Assembly (NCBI RefSeq): GCF_000499845.2
Contig: NC_023756.2
Location: 7,857,344-7,921,343, forward strand
Direction: 5' to 3'
Origin: Phaseolus vulgaris
Taxonomy: Eukaryota; Streptophyta; Magnoliopsida; Fabales; Fabaceae
DNA length: 64,000 bases
A model generated the notes under the pieces. It was given only the letters and a program-made list of their open reading frames with translations. It had not been told where the DNA came from and made no database searches. Made by a program: the position numbers and the translations under genes. Shown here one piece after another: positions 11,301-22,816 of the stretch (position 1 is the first letter of the stretch; each line of letters begins with the position of its first letter).

Positions 11301-14300
11301 CGGGATTTTGGGAATTTTGTTTTGGATAGGGAATGTTGCTTTCTTTGAAGGAGCTTGCTCTGTGACAGCAGGATTTTCACCCTACTATATTTCTTATTCC
11401 TTTGTGAGTAATTATACTAATATTATATCACCTATCCTGTTATTCTCCTATTTCTTATATCTGATCTCTAACATTTGGTCTGACTTGCCAGATAAGAGTG
11501 AATAGCCTAGTGGTCAAAAGTGGTTTAGGAAATGTCACCAAAGAAAATGATTGATAAGGTCATTGACTTGAGATAGAAGTTGTTGACTTTAAAAACAAAT
11601 TGCAGGTTATGAAACTCAAGGCTGATTCCAACCATGAGAAACTCATGGAGTTAATTGTAAGGAAATAGTGGAATCACAAATGCCAATGGCTTGGCCACGA
11701 GAGGTTACATTGACCCAAACAACAACCCGTTTGATGAGTTTTGGCAATCTGTCAAGAAGGTGGAGTTGCTCATTGTTAAGAAGTGGACTTTAAGCCTAAC
11801 TCCACCTCATAAAACCGGCTTATAAGGGGAGGTTTGCACCCACATATATACTATGTAATGCTCTAATCTCTAGTCAATGCGGGATCTCCAACACACCCTC
11901 TCAAGCCGAGAGTGACAACTCATGTGTGGGACAATATCTAATAATAGCTAATTATATCTAATAATATCTAACAAAGGTGAAGGAACTTGCTCAATGGTAG
12001 TAGGATCTTCACCCTACTGAATTTCTTTTTCCTTTTTGAGTAATAATATTGATATCATTTCACTTGTTTTGTTATTTTCCTATTTCTTGTTTCTGATGTC
12101 TAACATAGGACAAAAACAATTTTCATAAAAATTAAATGGAAAGAGACAAACCTTCACTTTCTCATCCCGAATGTGTTCGGGCTTGAGAGAAACTGGTTTT
12201 TCCATAGCAACCAAGCAAAAAACCTGAGTTTGTAGAAAAACAATGAATAAGATAGACATATTAGACTAACGTGATTTAAACTATGAAGTAATCATAGGTC
12301 TTATTGGGTTGATATAGTCTGACATAAAACATAGTCGAAAAAACTGTAGACACTGCAAAAACTGTGAAGTGTAGTTGGTCTTATAATCACTGATTACAGG
12401 AAGATTCAAGCACTTTTAGAAGAATTGCAAAGGTCTGTTTGAAATTCAGTTTAATGCTTAAAATGGAAAATAAAATCAGAAGTTAAATGATTTAATGTTG
12501 TTTTTTTAAAGCAAACTAAAAACAAATCAGTGATAGTGGTTGTTAGATATTATTATATATAATTAGATATTATTTGATATTATGAGATATTATAGATATT
12601 GTTAGATATCTCATATTTATGTAATGGACTTAGCCCATATGTTTCTTTTTCCTATATAAACATAACCCTATGTGTTCAATATACACAAGAGATTTACCCT
12701 ATTCTTTCTTTTCCTTTAATATGGTATCTAGAGCATAAGGTTAGAGTTTAGGGTTTAGGGTTCAATTTTTATTGGTGAATCCACTATTCACTGGAATTTT
12801 CCAGCCACCACCCCCACTGTCTCGCCGTACCCGCCTCCGGACCTTCGCCGAACCTTCGCCGGAGACGCCGCCGGAATCTCGCCGGAATCGTTGTCGGAGC
12901 CTTCATCTTTGTTGCTCCCGCCAATTAACCGGTGACTGGATTTGTCCTTATCTTTTATGGCTTCTTCCGCTTCCGCTGCCACTATGGCTTCTTCTTCAGT
13001 CATTATGCCGGATTCATCTATTTATACTAATTACGTCAATGTTCATCTTTCCATTGACAAATTGGATGGAACCAATTATGACACTTGGGCATCAGATATT
13101 AAATTATGGCTTAAGAGTCAAGGTTATGTTGATCATCTTACTCATCCTACTCTTGCTGAAAATGAGGTTGTTCGTTGGTCGAAAATTGATGCTCAATTAT
13201 GCATTGTTATCAAATCGACCATTCACTCATCTTTAAAACAAATTTTTCGTACCTATGAAACATGTTCAGAAGTTTGGGAACAAGCAAAATTATTATACAC
13301 AAATGATACTCAACGTCTTTATGGTGTGTGTCAAAATCTTCTCACAATTGTTGCTCCCAAACGTCTTGATGGTACAATGACAGAATATCTAGGTAAACTT
13401 CATGCTCTTCTTCATGATTTTAATGAGTTATTACCTCCTGCCTCTACTCCTTCTCAAGAACTAGAACAAAGATCCAAGTTCTTCATGTTATTGGGTTTAC
13501 ATGGTCTTCCTAATGATTATTCTCACGTTCGTGATCAAATTTTGGGATCTCCTATTGTGCCCAATTTTACTTCCACTTGTTCTACCCTTTTGCGCGTGCC
13601 AGGTAAACACATCGCTGATATAACGTCTCATGTTGATGACTCTTCTGCTTTAGTATCTCAGCATAATGATCGTACTCGCCCTCACAAGCCGGGCAAAGGG
13701 CGTCACAAGTGTGACCATTGTGGCAAACTTGGCCACAAAATTGACAGATGTTATGCCTTACATGGTCGTCCTCCTAGATCTGTTGCGGTTGCTCAAATTG
13801 CCCCTGTGCAACCTTCTACCATGGACCATACTTCAATTGATACCCCAAGCCAGCCTGCTATTTTCAATGAATTTCTTAAATGGTATGAGGATCGTCAGAA
13901 CCCTAGTTCCACGGCTTCTGTTGCACATTCAGGTACATCTTTTGTTGGCCTCACTCACTCCACTTCCCATGGCCCTTGGGTTCTAGATTCAGGTGCCACT
14001 GATCACATTACTGGTAATAAATCTTTTTTCTCTTCCCTATCTACTACGGGTTATTTACCTTCAGTTACCATGGCCAATGGATATAGGGTACCATCACATG
14101 GTGTTGGTACTATTAATCTTTTTTCATCTTTATCTATTGATAATGTTCTTTATGTCCCTGGGTCTCCATTTAACTTATTATCCATTAGTCGTCTCACTCG
14201 TTCCCTTGACTGTGTTATTTCTTTTACCAAAGATTCTGTTACTTTACAGGACCGGAGTTCGGGACGGATGATTGGCACCGGATGTGAGTCTCATGGACTT

Positions 14301-17300
14301 TATCAACTACAGATCTCTGCACATGTTGGAGCAATTATGGATTCTCCATCTCTCATTCATGCTCGGTTGGGTCATCCTAGTCTTGCCAAGATGCAACAGC
14401 TTGTTCCAAGTTTGTCTAATGTGTCTACTTTATCGTGTGAGTCGTGTCAGTTAGGGAAACACATTCGTAGTTCTTTTCCTCGTAGTGTCTCACAACGTGC
14501 TTCATCTCCTTTTGCCTTAGTTCACTCTGACATTTGGGGACCAAGTCGTATTAAGTCTAATTTAGGATTTTAGTATTTTGTTACTTTTATTGATGATTAT
14601 TCAAGATGTACTTGGGTTTTTTTAATGAAAAACCGTTCTGAGTTGTTTTCTATATTTCAAATATTTTACAATGAAATTAAAAATCAATTTGGAATTTCCA
14701 TCCGAATTTTGCGCAGTGATAATGGACGTGAGTATCTTTCTCATTCTTTTAAAAATTTTATGGCTTCTCATGGTATTCTTCATCAAACTTCATGTGCTTA
14801 TACACCTCAACAAAATGGGGTAGCTGAGCGCAAGAATAGACATCTTGTTGAAACAACTCGTACTATTTTAATCCATGGTGATGTTCCTCAGCGTTTTTGG
14901 GGTGATGCTGTTCTTAGTGCATGTTATCTCATTAATCGCATGCCATCTTCAGTTTTAGATAACAAAATTCCTCATTCTATTTTATTTCCACATGACCCTC
15001 TCCACTCTTTACCTCCCAAAGTTTTTGGGTCCACATGTTTTGTTCATAATTTTAGTCCTGGTCTTGATAAATTATCTCCTAAGTCACACAAATGTGTCTT
15101 TTTAGGGTTCACTAGATCACAAAAAGGATATAAATGTTTCTCACCGTCTTTAAACCGTTATTTTATTTCAGCAGATGTCACCTTCAGTGAATCTTCCCTT
15201 TACTTTAAGTCTTGTCCTTCTCCTTCAATTTCTTCATCTAATCAAGTTAATATTCCTCTTGTTGTGCCTAGTGCTCCTAACAATTCACCACCGCCGCCAA
15301 CTCTTCAGGTGTATAGTCGTCGTCAACCGTCTCATCGTCCATCAGCAGACTCTATTCTGGTGCCAACACCTCATCCCCCTCCGGCTCCTATAGTTGAACC
15401 TCCGACTGTTGAACCTGATCTTCCTATTGCTATCCGTAAAGGTATACGTTCTACTCGTAATCCCTCTCCACATTATACTGCTTTGAGTTACCATAGACTA
15501 TCTCAACCCTTTTATACCTGCCTTTCGTCTATTTCTTCTATATCCATTCCAAAATCTGTAGGTGATGCCTTAGCCCATCCTGGTTGGCGTCAGGCCATGC
15601 TTGATGAAATGAATGCGCTTCAGAATAATGGAACTTGGGAACTTGTTCCTTTACCATCTAGGAAATCTGTTGTTGGTTGCAGGTGGATTTTTGCTATCAA
15701 AGTTGGTCCTGATGGTACTATTGATCGTCTCAAAGCTCGTCTTGTGGCTAAGGGTTATACCCAAATTTTTGGTTTAGACTATGGTGATACTTTTTCTCCA
15801 GTAGCAAAGATGACCTCTGTTCGCTTATTCATAGCTATGGCTGCTCTTCAACAATGGCCTCTTTATCAACTGGATGTTAAAAATGCTTTTCTTAATGGGG
15901 ATTTGCAGGAAGAAATTTATATGGAGCAACCTCCCGGTTTTGTTGCTCAGGGGGAGTCTTCTGGATTGGTATGTCGTCTTCGCAAATCCTTATATGGCCT
16001 CAAGCAGTCTCCTAGGGCTTGGTTTGGAAAATTTAGCAATGTTCAACAATTTGGTATGACTCGCAGTGAAGGCGATCATTCAGTTTTTTATCGTCACTCG
16101 AGTGCTGGGTGTATCTATCTTGTAGTATATGTTGATGACATTGTTCTTACAGGCAGTGATCACCATGGCATCTCACAAGTAAAACAACACCTTTGTCAAC
16201 ACTTTCAGACCAAAGATCTTGGCAAACTCAGATATTTCTTGGGGATTGAGGTAGCACAATCCAATACTGGTATTGTTATCTCTCAAAGAAAATACGCATT
16301 AGATATTTTGGAGGAAATTGGGTTGATGAATTCGAAATCTGTTGATACTCCCATGGATCCCAACGTCAAGCTTCTACCCAATCAGGGGGAGCCTCTTTCA
16401 GATCCTGAGAAGTACAGGAGATTAGTTGGAAGATTGAACTATCTCACTGTTACTCGTCCTGATATTTCCTTTGCAGTCAGTGTGGTGAGTCAATTTCTTA
16501 ATTCTCCATGTGAAGATCATTGGAATGCAGTCATTCGTATAGTGAAGTACATTAAAGGCTCTCCTGGAAAAGGTTTGTTATATGGTCATAATAACCATAC
16601 TAAAGTCGTTTGTTATTCAGATGCTGATTGGGCAGGATCTCCATCTGATAGAAGGTCAACTTCTGGTTATTGTGTCTCCATTGGTGATAACTTGATCTCT
16701 TGGAAGAGCAAGAAACAAAGTGTTGTGGCAAGATCTAGTGCAGAAGCAGAATATAGAGCTATGGCCTCGGCTACTTGTGAGCTTATTTGGCTTAAACAGT
16801 TACTTAAAGAATTGCAATTTGGAGAGGTTACTCAAATGACACTGATATGTGATAATCAGGCTGCTCTTCATATTAGCTCAAATCCAGTTTTTCATGAAAG
16901 GACAAAACATATTGAGATTGATTGTCATTTCATTCGAGAAAAGATTATATCAGGAGATATCAAGACTGAGTTTGTTAATTCAAATAATCAATTAGCAGAT
17001 ATTTTTACTAAACCCTTACGAGGACCTAGGATTGATTACATTTGTAACAAGCTGGGTACATATGATCTATATGCACCAGCTTGAGGGGGAGTGTTAGATA
17101 TTATTATATATAATTAGATATTATTTGATATTATGAGATATTATAGATATTGTTAGATATCTCATATTTATGTAATGGGCTTAGCCCATATGTTTCTTTT
17201 TCCTATATAAACATAACCCTATGTGTTCAATATACACAAGGGATTTACCCTATTCTTTCTTTTCCTTTAATAGGTAAAGAAATTCCAAGATATGGGAAGT

Positions 17301-20300
17301 CACTAAAAGCAATCAGCAAACCCAATGAGTTGGCATAACGGTTAGACACACGTTGTGGGGTCAATTCATGAGTAGGGAACCTGTGTTAGATCCCCACTGA
17401 ATACGAAAACTCAATGGTTCTAGCGAAAGTCACTGTACTGCAAGCGGGATTAGTCCTTGACCAAGTGGATCCGAAGAACCCGTGCATGACAAAAAAAATT
17501 ATAAGCAATGAGCAATAAAAGTTTCTTTATTCCAAATCTCTGAATGGAAAATGTTTCTTTATTCCTAGTACACATTCATCTCTCAATATGATTATTCACC
17601 TGAATATTAAAAAGCAATGCATAAATATTCAACAAAAAAATATTTAGTACTTTAGTTTCCACACCAACGTTATTTTGTTTTACAAAAAATAACTCTAGTA
17701 ACATTAGAAGTTTTGAGGGAAGTGAATTTAAACAATATTGTTGCATTTGATAATTTTGTATTGTCAACCATGGTAATAGTAATGTAAAAAGACATATAAG
17801 ATCTTTTTCAGTCTAAAATAAAGGCCGTACCTGCAGTAGATGATTTTGAATTATATCTCGAATAATTCTGCCAAATAAAAAGTACGTTAATGATTTTGGG
17901 GTTTTTTTTAATCGCAATAATATAAAACAATACACAATAAAGCTTAAGCATTGACAGATGGTACTTAAAAAGCTAGAGAAGTTTCACTATCAACATCGTT
18001 AACAAAAGTAAAAAATCGGTATACACAATTGTTTTCTCAATATTACTTCATTTGACAACCTATTATGGCTGTGATTTTGTCATTAGGCAGCTTAGTTTAA
18101 AAAATAAATTATTTACTACACATACCCGTATTGGTCAAAATATCCACCTCGGCCTTCAGTTCCAAAATCTTCTCTGAAAACGATCTGCCACAGAAAAACA
18201 GCCAAAAACTCAATTTGAAAATGTGGCATGTAAATGTTTGGTCATAAGTAGATGAACAAGGTAATAACAGACAACACAAAAAAAGATTTGACAGTTACGA
18301 TGAGGCAAATTAAGAAATACGAATTGTCAAGGCAACTAATAAGGCCTTCTTTGATTTCAAAGGTAACTCCCTCACCTGCACATTAGCAATGTTGTCACGG
18401 TTCCATTGCGGCATGAATAATCGGTTTGCAAAGCGAAGTACTAACTAGTAAATAGAAGTCAAATGTAGAGGGTTTAGGCCAAGTTTATGAAGCAAACAAA
18501 AGAGAGCCAATAAGTAGTCGTGTACTACCATATTCTGCACTAGTTCCTTTCCTAAGTAGTGATCAATACGATAAATCTGGGGTTCTTCAAACAACTCTCC
18601 AATCTCTGTACTGAGTTGCTCTGCAGATTCTAGATCCTTACCAAAAGGCTTCTCAACAACAATACGAGTCCACCCACCAAGATCAGCTACAAAACAAAAA
18701 TAGATGAAATCATCAATAAAAACAATGTTGGACATGAAGATGCAACTTAGGCCAGGTAGAGAAATTAGACGCATTTCCTTGGGATGATGGTGTTAGGCAG
18801 GAGCAAGCACAATAACAAGACAGGATTGCAGGTTTATTATATGAGGAGGTTTAAAAAGAAAAACTAAGAATACAATTCTAAGGTAGTTAGTAGGAAGGAG
18901 CCCTTTAATAGGAAGCTTAGAGGGAAAGGGCGACAGTTTTGAGATTTGAGAGACCTATAACTAGAATAATCCAGTGGAAAGGTGTTAGGAACCAAGAATT
19001 GAAAAGAAAAAGAAAAGAAAGAATTTTATTGAATAGAATTAAAAGAACAAGATATAGAAGAATTCTATCTCGATCCAAGGGTTTACGCTTCACAAAGAGC
19101 TAATGCTCAATCTACAAAATTAACATCCTTTTCCCTTCTCTCCTCCTATTTATATCTAACAAACACTTCAAGTAAGTAACGAACTCATTAATATTCTAAA
19201 TATTTTAACAAATTTCTCTTCTCCTGATATCCTAACAATGCTCCTTTGTAACATTTTTTTTGTATGTTTGGTGAAATAAATAAGTTTTGATTTTCTTTTC
19301 ATTTTTCTTCTCTGAAAATAGTGTTGATTCCTAACATATGACGACTGCACACCAGAATTAGACATATTTTGAGGTGGCTAAAATTGAGGATTGAAGCGAT
19401 TGTAGCAAGTGAGAGCATGCAACCAAACTTAGACAGTTTTGAAGCCACTGTTTTTTGTGCTTTTCTGTTTTCTAGTGGTTCTGATTGACCTAAGGCATGT
19501 GCTGGTTTCTAGTAGCCTGCAGGTTGTTTACTGCATCAATGTGTGAGTCTAGTAGGTTCTCTATGGTGATCAAGAACCAAAAGCTTCTGTTGTATGGAGT
19601 TCTTGACTATTGTATACGGGTTGGGACACCCCTGAAGTGTCCCATTTTAATTTTATTTATTCTTTGTTGATAAAAAAAAAAAAGACATTGAATGGAGCTA
19701 TGACCACCACGTCCTCTTCCAGTATTAGAAAGACCATTTATTCTTCAAATGGAACCACAAAATTCAGTATATTATAGTTTTGGAACATTTTTTTTGTACG
19801 TTTGGTAAAATAAATAAGTTTTGATTGTCTTTTCATTGTTCTTCTCTGAAAATAGTGTTGATTCCTAACAGATGACGATTGCATACCAGAATTAGACATA
19901 TTTTGAGGTGGCTAAAATTGAGGATTGAAGCAATTGTAGTAAGTGAGAGCATGCAACCAAACTTGAAGCAATCATCTAGGTTACAACTAAAAAACTGACA
20001 AGGCACTTAAAACCCTGAGATCTGTTTAGTTGAAGATATCTATGAAACAGACTTCCAAGTTTATTTCAGAATTATTTTCTAACATAAATACAAAAAATAT
20101 GACAAAGCCACCTGTAGTTATGCAGTAAACCCAAAATCAAAGCAGCGTTTCATCCTCTGGAAGCAGTTATATTTTACAGTATAGACAAACAGCACATCCA
20201 GTGTTATCAAGAAAAAAAAAATCACAAAGAAAGAAGACAAGAAATCTGCATTTTATATTTTAGTTTTAAAAAAAAATGAAGAGTTGAAAGTGACCTCTGA

Positions 20301-21247
20301 AGTACAGACTAGAGTAGTTGTCCGACTGAGAATTACTTCTAGCTGGTCTTGAGCTATGGCATACGAGGTTTGTTATTCTTTCCCAGTTAAGAGTTCTTAC
20401 TAAACGTTAGCAACCAAATGTTACAAGATTCATGTCAAAACAATGGATGCTAAATCTTACATTTGTTCATGCAATAAGTCTTTATCATCTTGCAAACTGA
20501 TGGATATACTGTAGGAGGAAGGGCAAGATAGAAAAGCCTTCGAGAAGGACCCTGAGCGCTACTTTTCAAAGATTCATGCTCTGAAATCTCTTTATCCAAA
20601 TTACAGAAACCATCCTTAGAATCATAAGAGCCGCTTACATATTTGATCTAATGGGAAGAGAAAGGGGAAAAAGAATGAACGTTTGATCAATCAGATGAGT
20701 AATTTTAGTGAGTGAATAGCAGAAAATTATAAAATGATTCACGGCAGCCAACACTAACCAGATTCAAGAACTTTGATACTTCCTCCAACTGCTCAAGGGA
20801 GGAATCTTTGCCAGGAACAAGATAGCTGCACATCAAACAACAACCAATTTCTGATCATTTATGGTACTTAGAATCTTCTTAAATAAGAAGGGATGATGAA
20901 GCCACATATCATGAATATAGAACAAGAATGAAAGAAGCAGCAAGCAAACATATAAGACAACAACCATGGAACAAACTTCAGATTCATATTTGGTTCAGTT
21001 TATTTTTGAGAAATAGTCACTTAATTTTGTTAGATTAAATATCTTTTGAGAAATAAGTGAATTTTTTACCAAAATTAAGTTTTACCAAACATGCTATAAA
21101 ATTTTAATGTTATGTAAGCACGGATCCATGAAATATGCTCTGTTATTTCACAGGAGACTGCTGGAATTAAAATAATGTTATACTTACATAAAAGAAATCA
21201 TGGTTGTGAAATAGTAGAAAGAAATTGATTTCCGATTTTTTTTAATT

Positions 21248-21284
<37 letters not shown>

Positions 21285-22816
21285 GATATAGATTGTGCAA
21301 CTTAAAAAAAAACTCACCCACGTAAACGGTTTCTCAAATCGTTATCAGTGATTTTTGTCCTAGCATAGCCAAAAATACAAACCTCATTTGGTGGTAGGAA
21401 TCCCTGCAAAAGGTCACCAAAATTTAGAACAACTGTTGGTTACTTTTAGAAAAACATACTTCACTTAAAAAGGCCTCCTAGTAAAAGATGAATCAGTGAT
21501 AGATATCTATTCAGGTTATCGTGTAGAATATAGCTTTTATGGTTTCCCACTTTATTTTCCTCTAGACATTATCTACTTCCCGGGTATTAGATCTAGGACA
21601 CCTCTCCCAGCATTCAAACTTTGGTTCCGCATGTTGTGAGAATTAGCCCCTTCTACTAGATCCAACCCCGTTGGTCATAGTGGATTTGCTACACGGATCA
21701 AACAATGTCAGTGTGTTTTGTCATAAACCAATTTTTTGTACAGACCATTTAGATTTTAGATCAAAATCCTATTAAATGGTTTCAACTAGTGTTTAAATAT
21801 CCAGTCTCAACTTCCAAGTCCAGACAAAAGAGGAAAATGTGTTAGGCCATTCACATCCAATTAAAATTTAATCAAATCTTAATTTCAGGTAGAATATATG
21901 AATAGAGAGACATTTTTCGGAACAATTGCTAGATTAGAATTATAACATTCTGAGACAAAGTTATGACTATCCCCACTATCAATCAGAACCAAAACAATTC
22001 TTCCATTAACTCTTCTTTGCAACTTCATAGTCTGATTTGGTGTCATTCCCCCTGCGGAAAAAATAGACAGATCCATGTGCAAACATTCTCTATCAAAATC
22101 TTCGGGCCGCTTTTCCTCTATGAACTCTTCAACCTCATTGTGCTTGCAAACCGAGGTCCTCATCTTTAGCCAAGATAATGACCCTTAAATTCTTATCAGG
22201 ACAACAGTGTCCAGGACTGTAAGCACCACCTCAGTGAAAGCATCTTCCCTCTTCTCTCCTCCTAATGTACTCAGGATAGGCTAGGTTTTTGGTCCCTCAG
22301 TTTCTCATCCCTGCCGAACTCGTTCCTTCCATTCTTGATCCTGGCGGAAATTAGTTACTCAGTTTCTATCAGTACGTACTGATTTTATAGCTATTGGTGG
22401 TATTTAATAGGTGCAGGGTATTGGATAGTTTAGTGTTGGATCAGGTCTTGTACATGACAGCTTTAGCAGCAACTGAGATTTAGTTAGACTTTATCAAATT
22501 TTCAATTTTGTTAGTATGTCATGTACTCAACCTATCTAATACAATTATTTTTGTCTTTCAAAGAACAAAGCATTAAATAACATGGTCCAGAAAGGTTATT
22601 CTTTATTCCTTTACTTAACACAGAAATCCTAGATTATCAAACCTGCACATATAGGTGGAAAAGTGCGGGAAACGTCTTTTTCTTGGCAAGATCACCAGAA
22701 GCACCAAGTACAACAATGGAGAGTGACCCAGTCTCAGGCGCATTTTCCAAATCCCTTGATAAAGGGGATTCATTTGAACTTTGCCTTCTTTCAACATGCC
22801 ATTCACTTGACGACAT
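8384..22816 (-). CDS. G6PD: Cytosolic glucose-6-phosphate 1-dehydrogenase, 15 coding exons
   Basis: It catalyses oxidation of glucose 6-phosphate with NADP+, the first step of the oxidative pentose phosphate pathway. Exons in transcript order: 22643-22816, 21318-21403, 20759-20825, 20461-20647, 18529-18686, 18376-18444, 18126-18184, 17831-17867, 12152-12223, 10776-10923, 10440-10535, 9880-9950, 8839-8954, 8638-8683, 8384-8554. They sum to 1557 bases, so 518 residues plus stop, close to plant cytosolic forms (about 515). All introns are GT-AG and phases match. Visible motifs: the NADP-binding [10 protein letters not shown] (38-47), EKPFGKD (183-189), and the substrate-site RIDHYLGKE (211-219). 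The C-terminus is [10 protein letters not shown]. There is no transit peptide: the protein starts [12 protein letters not shown] and reaches the catalytic domain at once, so it is assigned to the cytosol. A downstream donor for exon 11 (at 10412) would add nine family-atypical residues and was rejected. Intron 8 holds an antisense copia element; introns 1, 4 and 9 hold other transposon relics. Confidence 0.97.
11138..12105 (+). mobile_element. Shortened gypsy-type element in G6PD intron 9
   Basis: Two direct repeats of about 125 bases (11349-11473 and 11979-12105) match closely. Both end TCTAACA; the first is followed by TTTGGTCTGAC, as expected for an LTR end next to a primer-binding region. 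The left copy may extend back to TGTTGG near 11138. Between them lies gag-start-like sequence on the plus strand with a recognisable stretch ([20 protein letters not shown], about 11690-11755) followed by KKVEL. It is broken by stops upstream. A 120-base repeat (11774-11893) interrupts it, and everything downstream in gag-pol is gone. It is therefore a deletion derivative in opposite orientation to the host gene. Confidence 0.6.
11774..11893 (-). repeat. 120-bp TGTT...AACA repeat (solo-LTR-like), copy 1
   Basis: It begins TGTTAAGAAGTGG and ends GATCTCCAACA. Its reverse complement matches the copy at 24594-24715, sharing GGAGATCCC, GACTAGAGATTAGAG, GGGTGCAAACCTC, AAGCCGGTTTTAT and GAGTTAGGCTTAAAGTCCA. 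It has no obvious target duplication here and lies inside the shortened gypsy element. Confidence 0.6.
12541..12721 (+). repeat. 5' LTR of the copia element
   Basis: It is 181 bp, starts TGTTAGATATTATT and ends CCTTTAATA instead of the usual CA. A TATA-box-like TATATAAA lies at 12654-12660, suitable for sense transcription of the element. Confidence 0.93.
12722..12734 (+). other. Primer-binding site of the copia element
   Basis: TGGTATCTAGAGC immediately follows the 5' LTR and resembles the complement of the plant initiator tRNA-Met 3' end (TGGTATCAGAGC) with a one-base difference in length. Confidence 0.8.
12942..17084 (+). pseudogene. copia gag-pol polyprotein with one in-frame stop
   Basis: One frame of 1381 codons encodes, in order: gag (UBN2-like; [17 protein letters not shown] near 13054-13105), a CCHC knuckle ([14 protein letters not shown], 13711-13752), aspartic protease ([13 protein letters not shown], about 13978-14016), GAG-pre-integrase ([15 protein letters not shown]), integrase (LRSDNGREY and [15 protein letters not shown]), reverse transcriptase (YVDD at about 16130-16141) and RNase H ([16 protein letters not shown], then [13 protein letters not shown]). 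The order protease-integrase-RT-RNase H defines Ty1/copia. The only break seen is a TAG at 14571-14573 in the first part of integrase; the same frame continues beyond it. The likely start is the Met at 12957 (MASSASAA) or 12942. Such a recent copy could be mobilised only with proteins supplied by other copies. Confidence 0.93.
17092..17272 (+). repeat. 3' LTR of the copia element
   Basis: This 181-bp copy is identical to the 5' LTR except for two transitions (A to G at each site, taking the 5' LTR as reference). It follows the polypurine tract directly. Confidence 0.93.
17321..17498 (+). mobile_element. tRNA-derived SINE in G6PD intron 8
   Basis: It starts GAGTTGGCATAACGGTTAGA, which resembles a tRNA head with a pol III A box. 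A degenerate B box follows (GTGTTAGATCCCC, about 17390), then a body ending GAACCCGTGCATGAC and a short A tail (17491-17498). Imperfect 13-14 bp target duplications flank it: AAGCAATCAGCAA at 17307 and AAGCAATGAGCAA at 17503. It sits 35 bp beyond the copia 3' LTR in the same intron. The family name is not known to me. Confidence 0.75.
19251..19435. repeat. ~180-bp direct repeat, left copy (G6PD intron 4)
   Basis: It matches 19790-19968 at about 95% by eye (shared: AAATAAGTTTTGATT, AATAGTGTTGATTCCTAACA, AGAATTAGACATATTTTGAG, GAGAGCATGCAACCAAACTT). The copies are 539 bp apart and enclose a LINE tail. Confidence 0.85.
19436..19683 (+). mobile_element. 3' end of a LINE (non-LTR) element
   Basis: A segment ending GGGACACCCCTGAAGTGTCC, about 30 bp of T-rich sequence and a run of A (19672-19683) resembles the 3' untranslated tail of plant L1-type elements. 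No coding part remains. It is oriented opposite to G6PD. It is recognised from general form, not from a database hit. Confidence 0.5.
19790..19968. repeat. ~180-bp direct repeat, right copy (G6PD intron 4)
   Basis: This is the partner of 19251-19435; the two diverge after CAACCAAACTT. The pair suggests a duplication of about 540 bp whose two halves now differ in their inserts. Confidence 0.85.
21253..21281. repeat. (TA)n microsatellite in G6PD intron 2
   Basis: An uninterrupted run of about 14 TA units. Confidence 0.95.
21885..22330 (-). pseudogene. Ty3/gypsy gag-protease relic in G6PD intron 1
   Basis: On the minus strand a damaged zinc knuckle ([10 protein letters not shown], stop, then [15 protein letters not shown], about 22280-22190) is followed by an acidic linker. 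The start of a retroviral-type aspartic protease comes next, with [10 protein letters not shown] near 21975-21945 at the position of the usual DSGA(S/T)HNF motif. The sequence ends there; reverse transcriptase and integrase are absent and no LTR is seen. It is in the same orientation as G6PD and lies between coding exons 1 and 2. Confidence 0.75.

Larger units (their letters stand above)
12541..17272 (+). mobile_element. Nearly complete Ty1/copia LTR retrotransposon in G6PD intron 8, antisense to the gene
   Basis: It is a 4732-base element with 181-bp LTRs at 12541-12721 and 17092-17272. I count two differences between the LTRs (near 12648 and 12690), about 1%, which means a recent insertion. 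A tRNA-Met-type primer-binding site (TGGTATCTAGAGC) starts at 12722, and the polypurine tract GAGGGGGAG ends at 17091 directly before the 3' LTR. Gag-pol runs 12942-17084 in a single frame with one stop. The element is transcribed opposite to G6PD. A perfect 5-bp target duplication is not visible (GTGGT on the left, GGTAA or AGGTA on the right). Confidence 0.95.
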
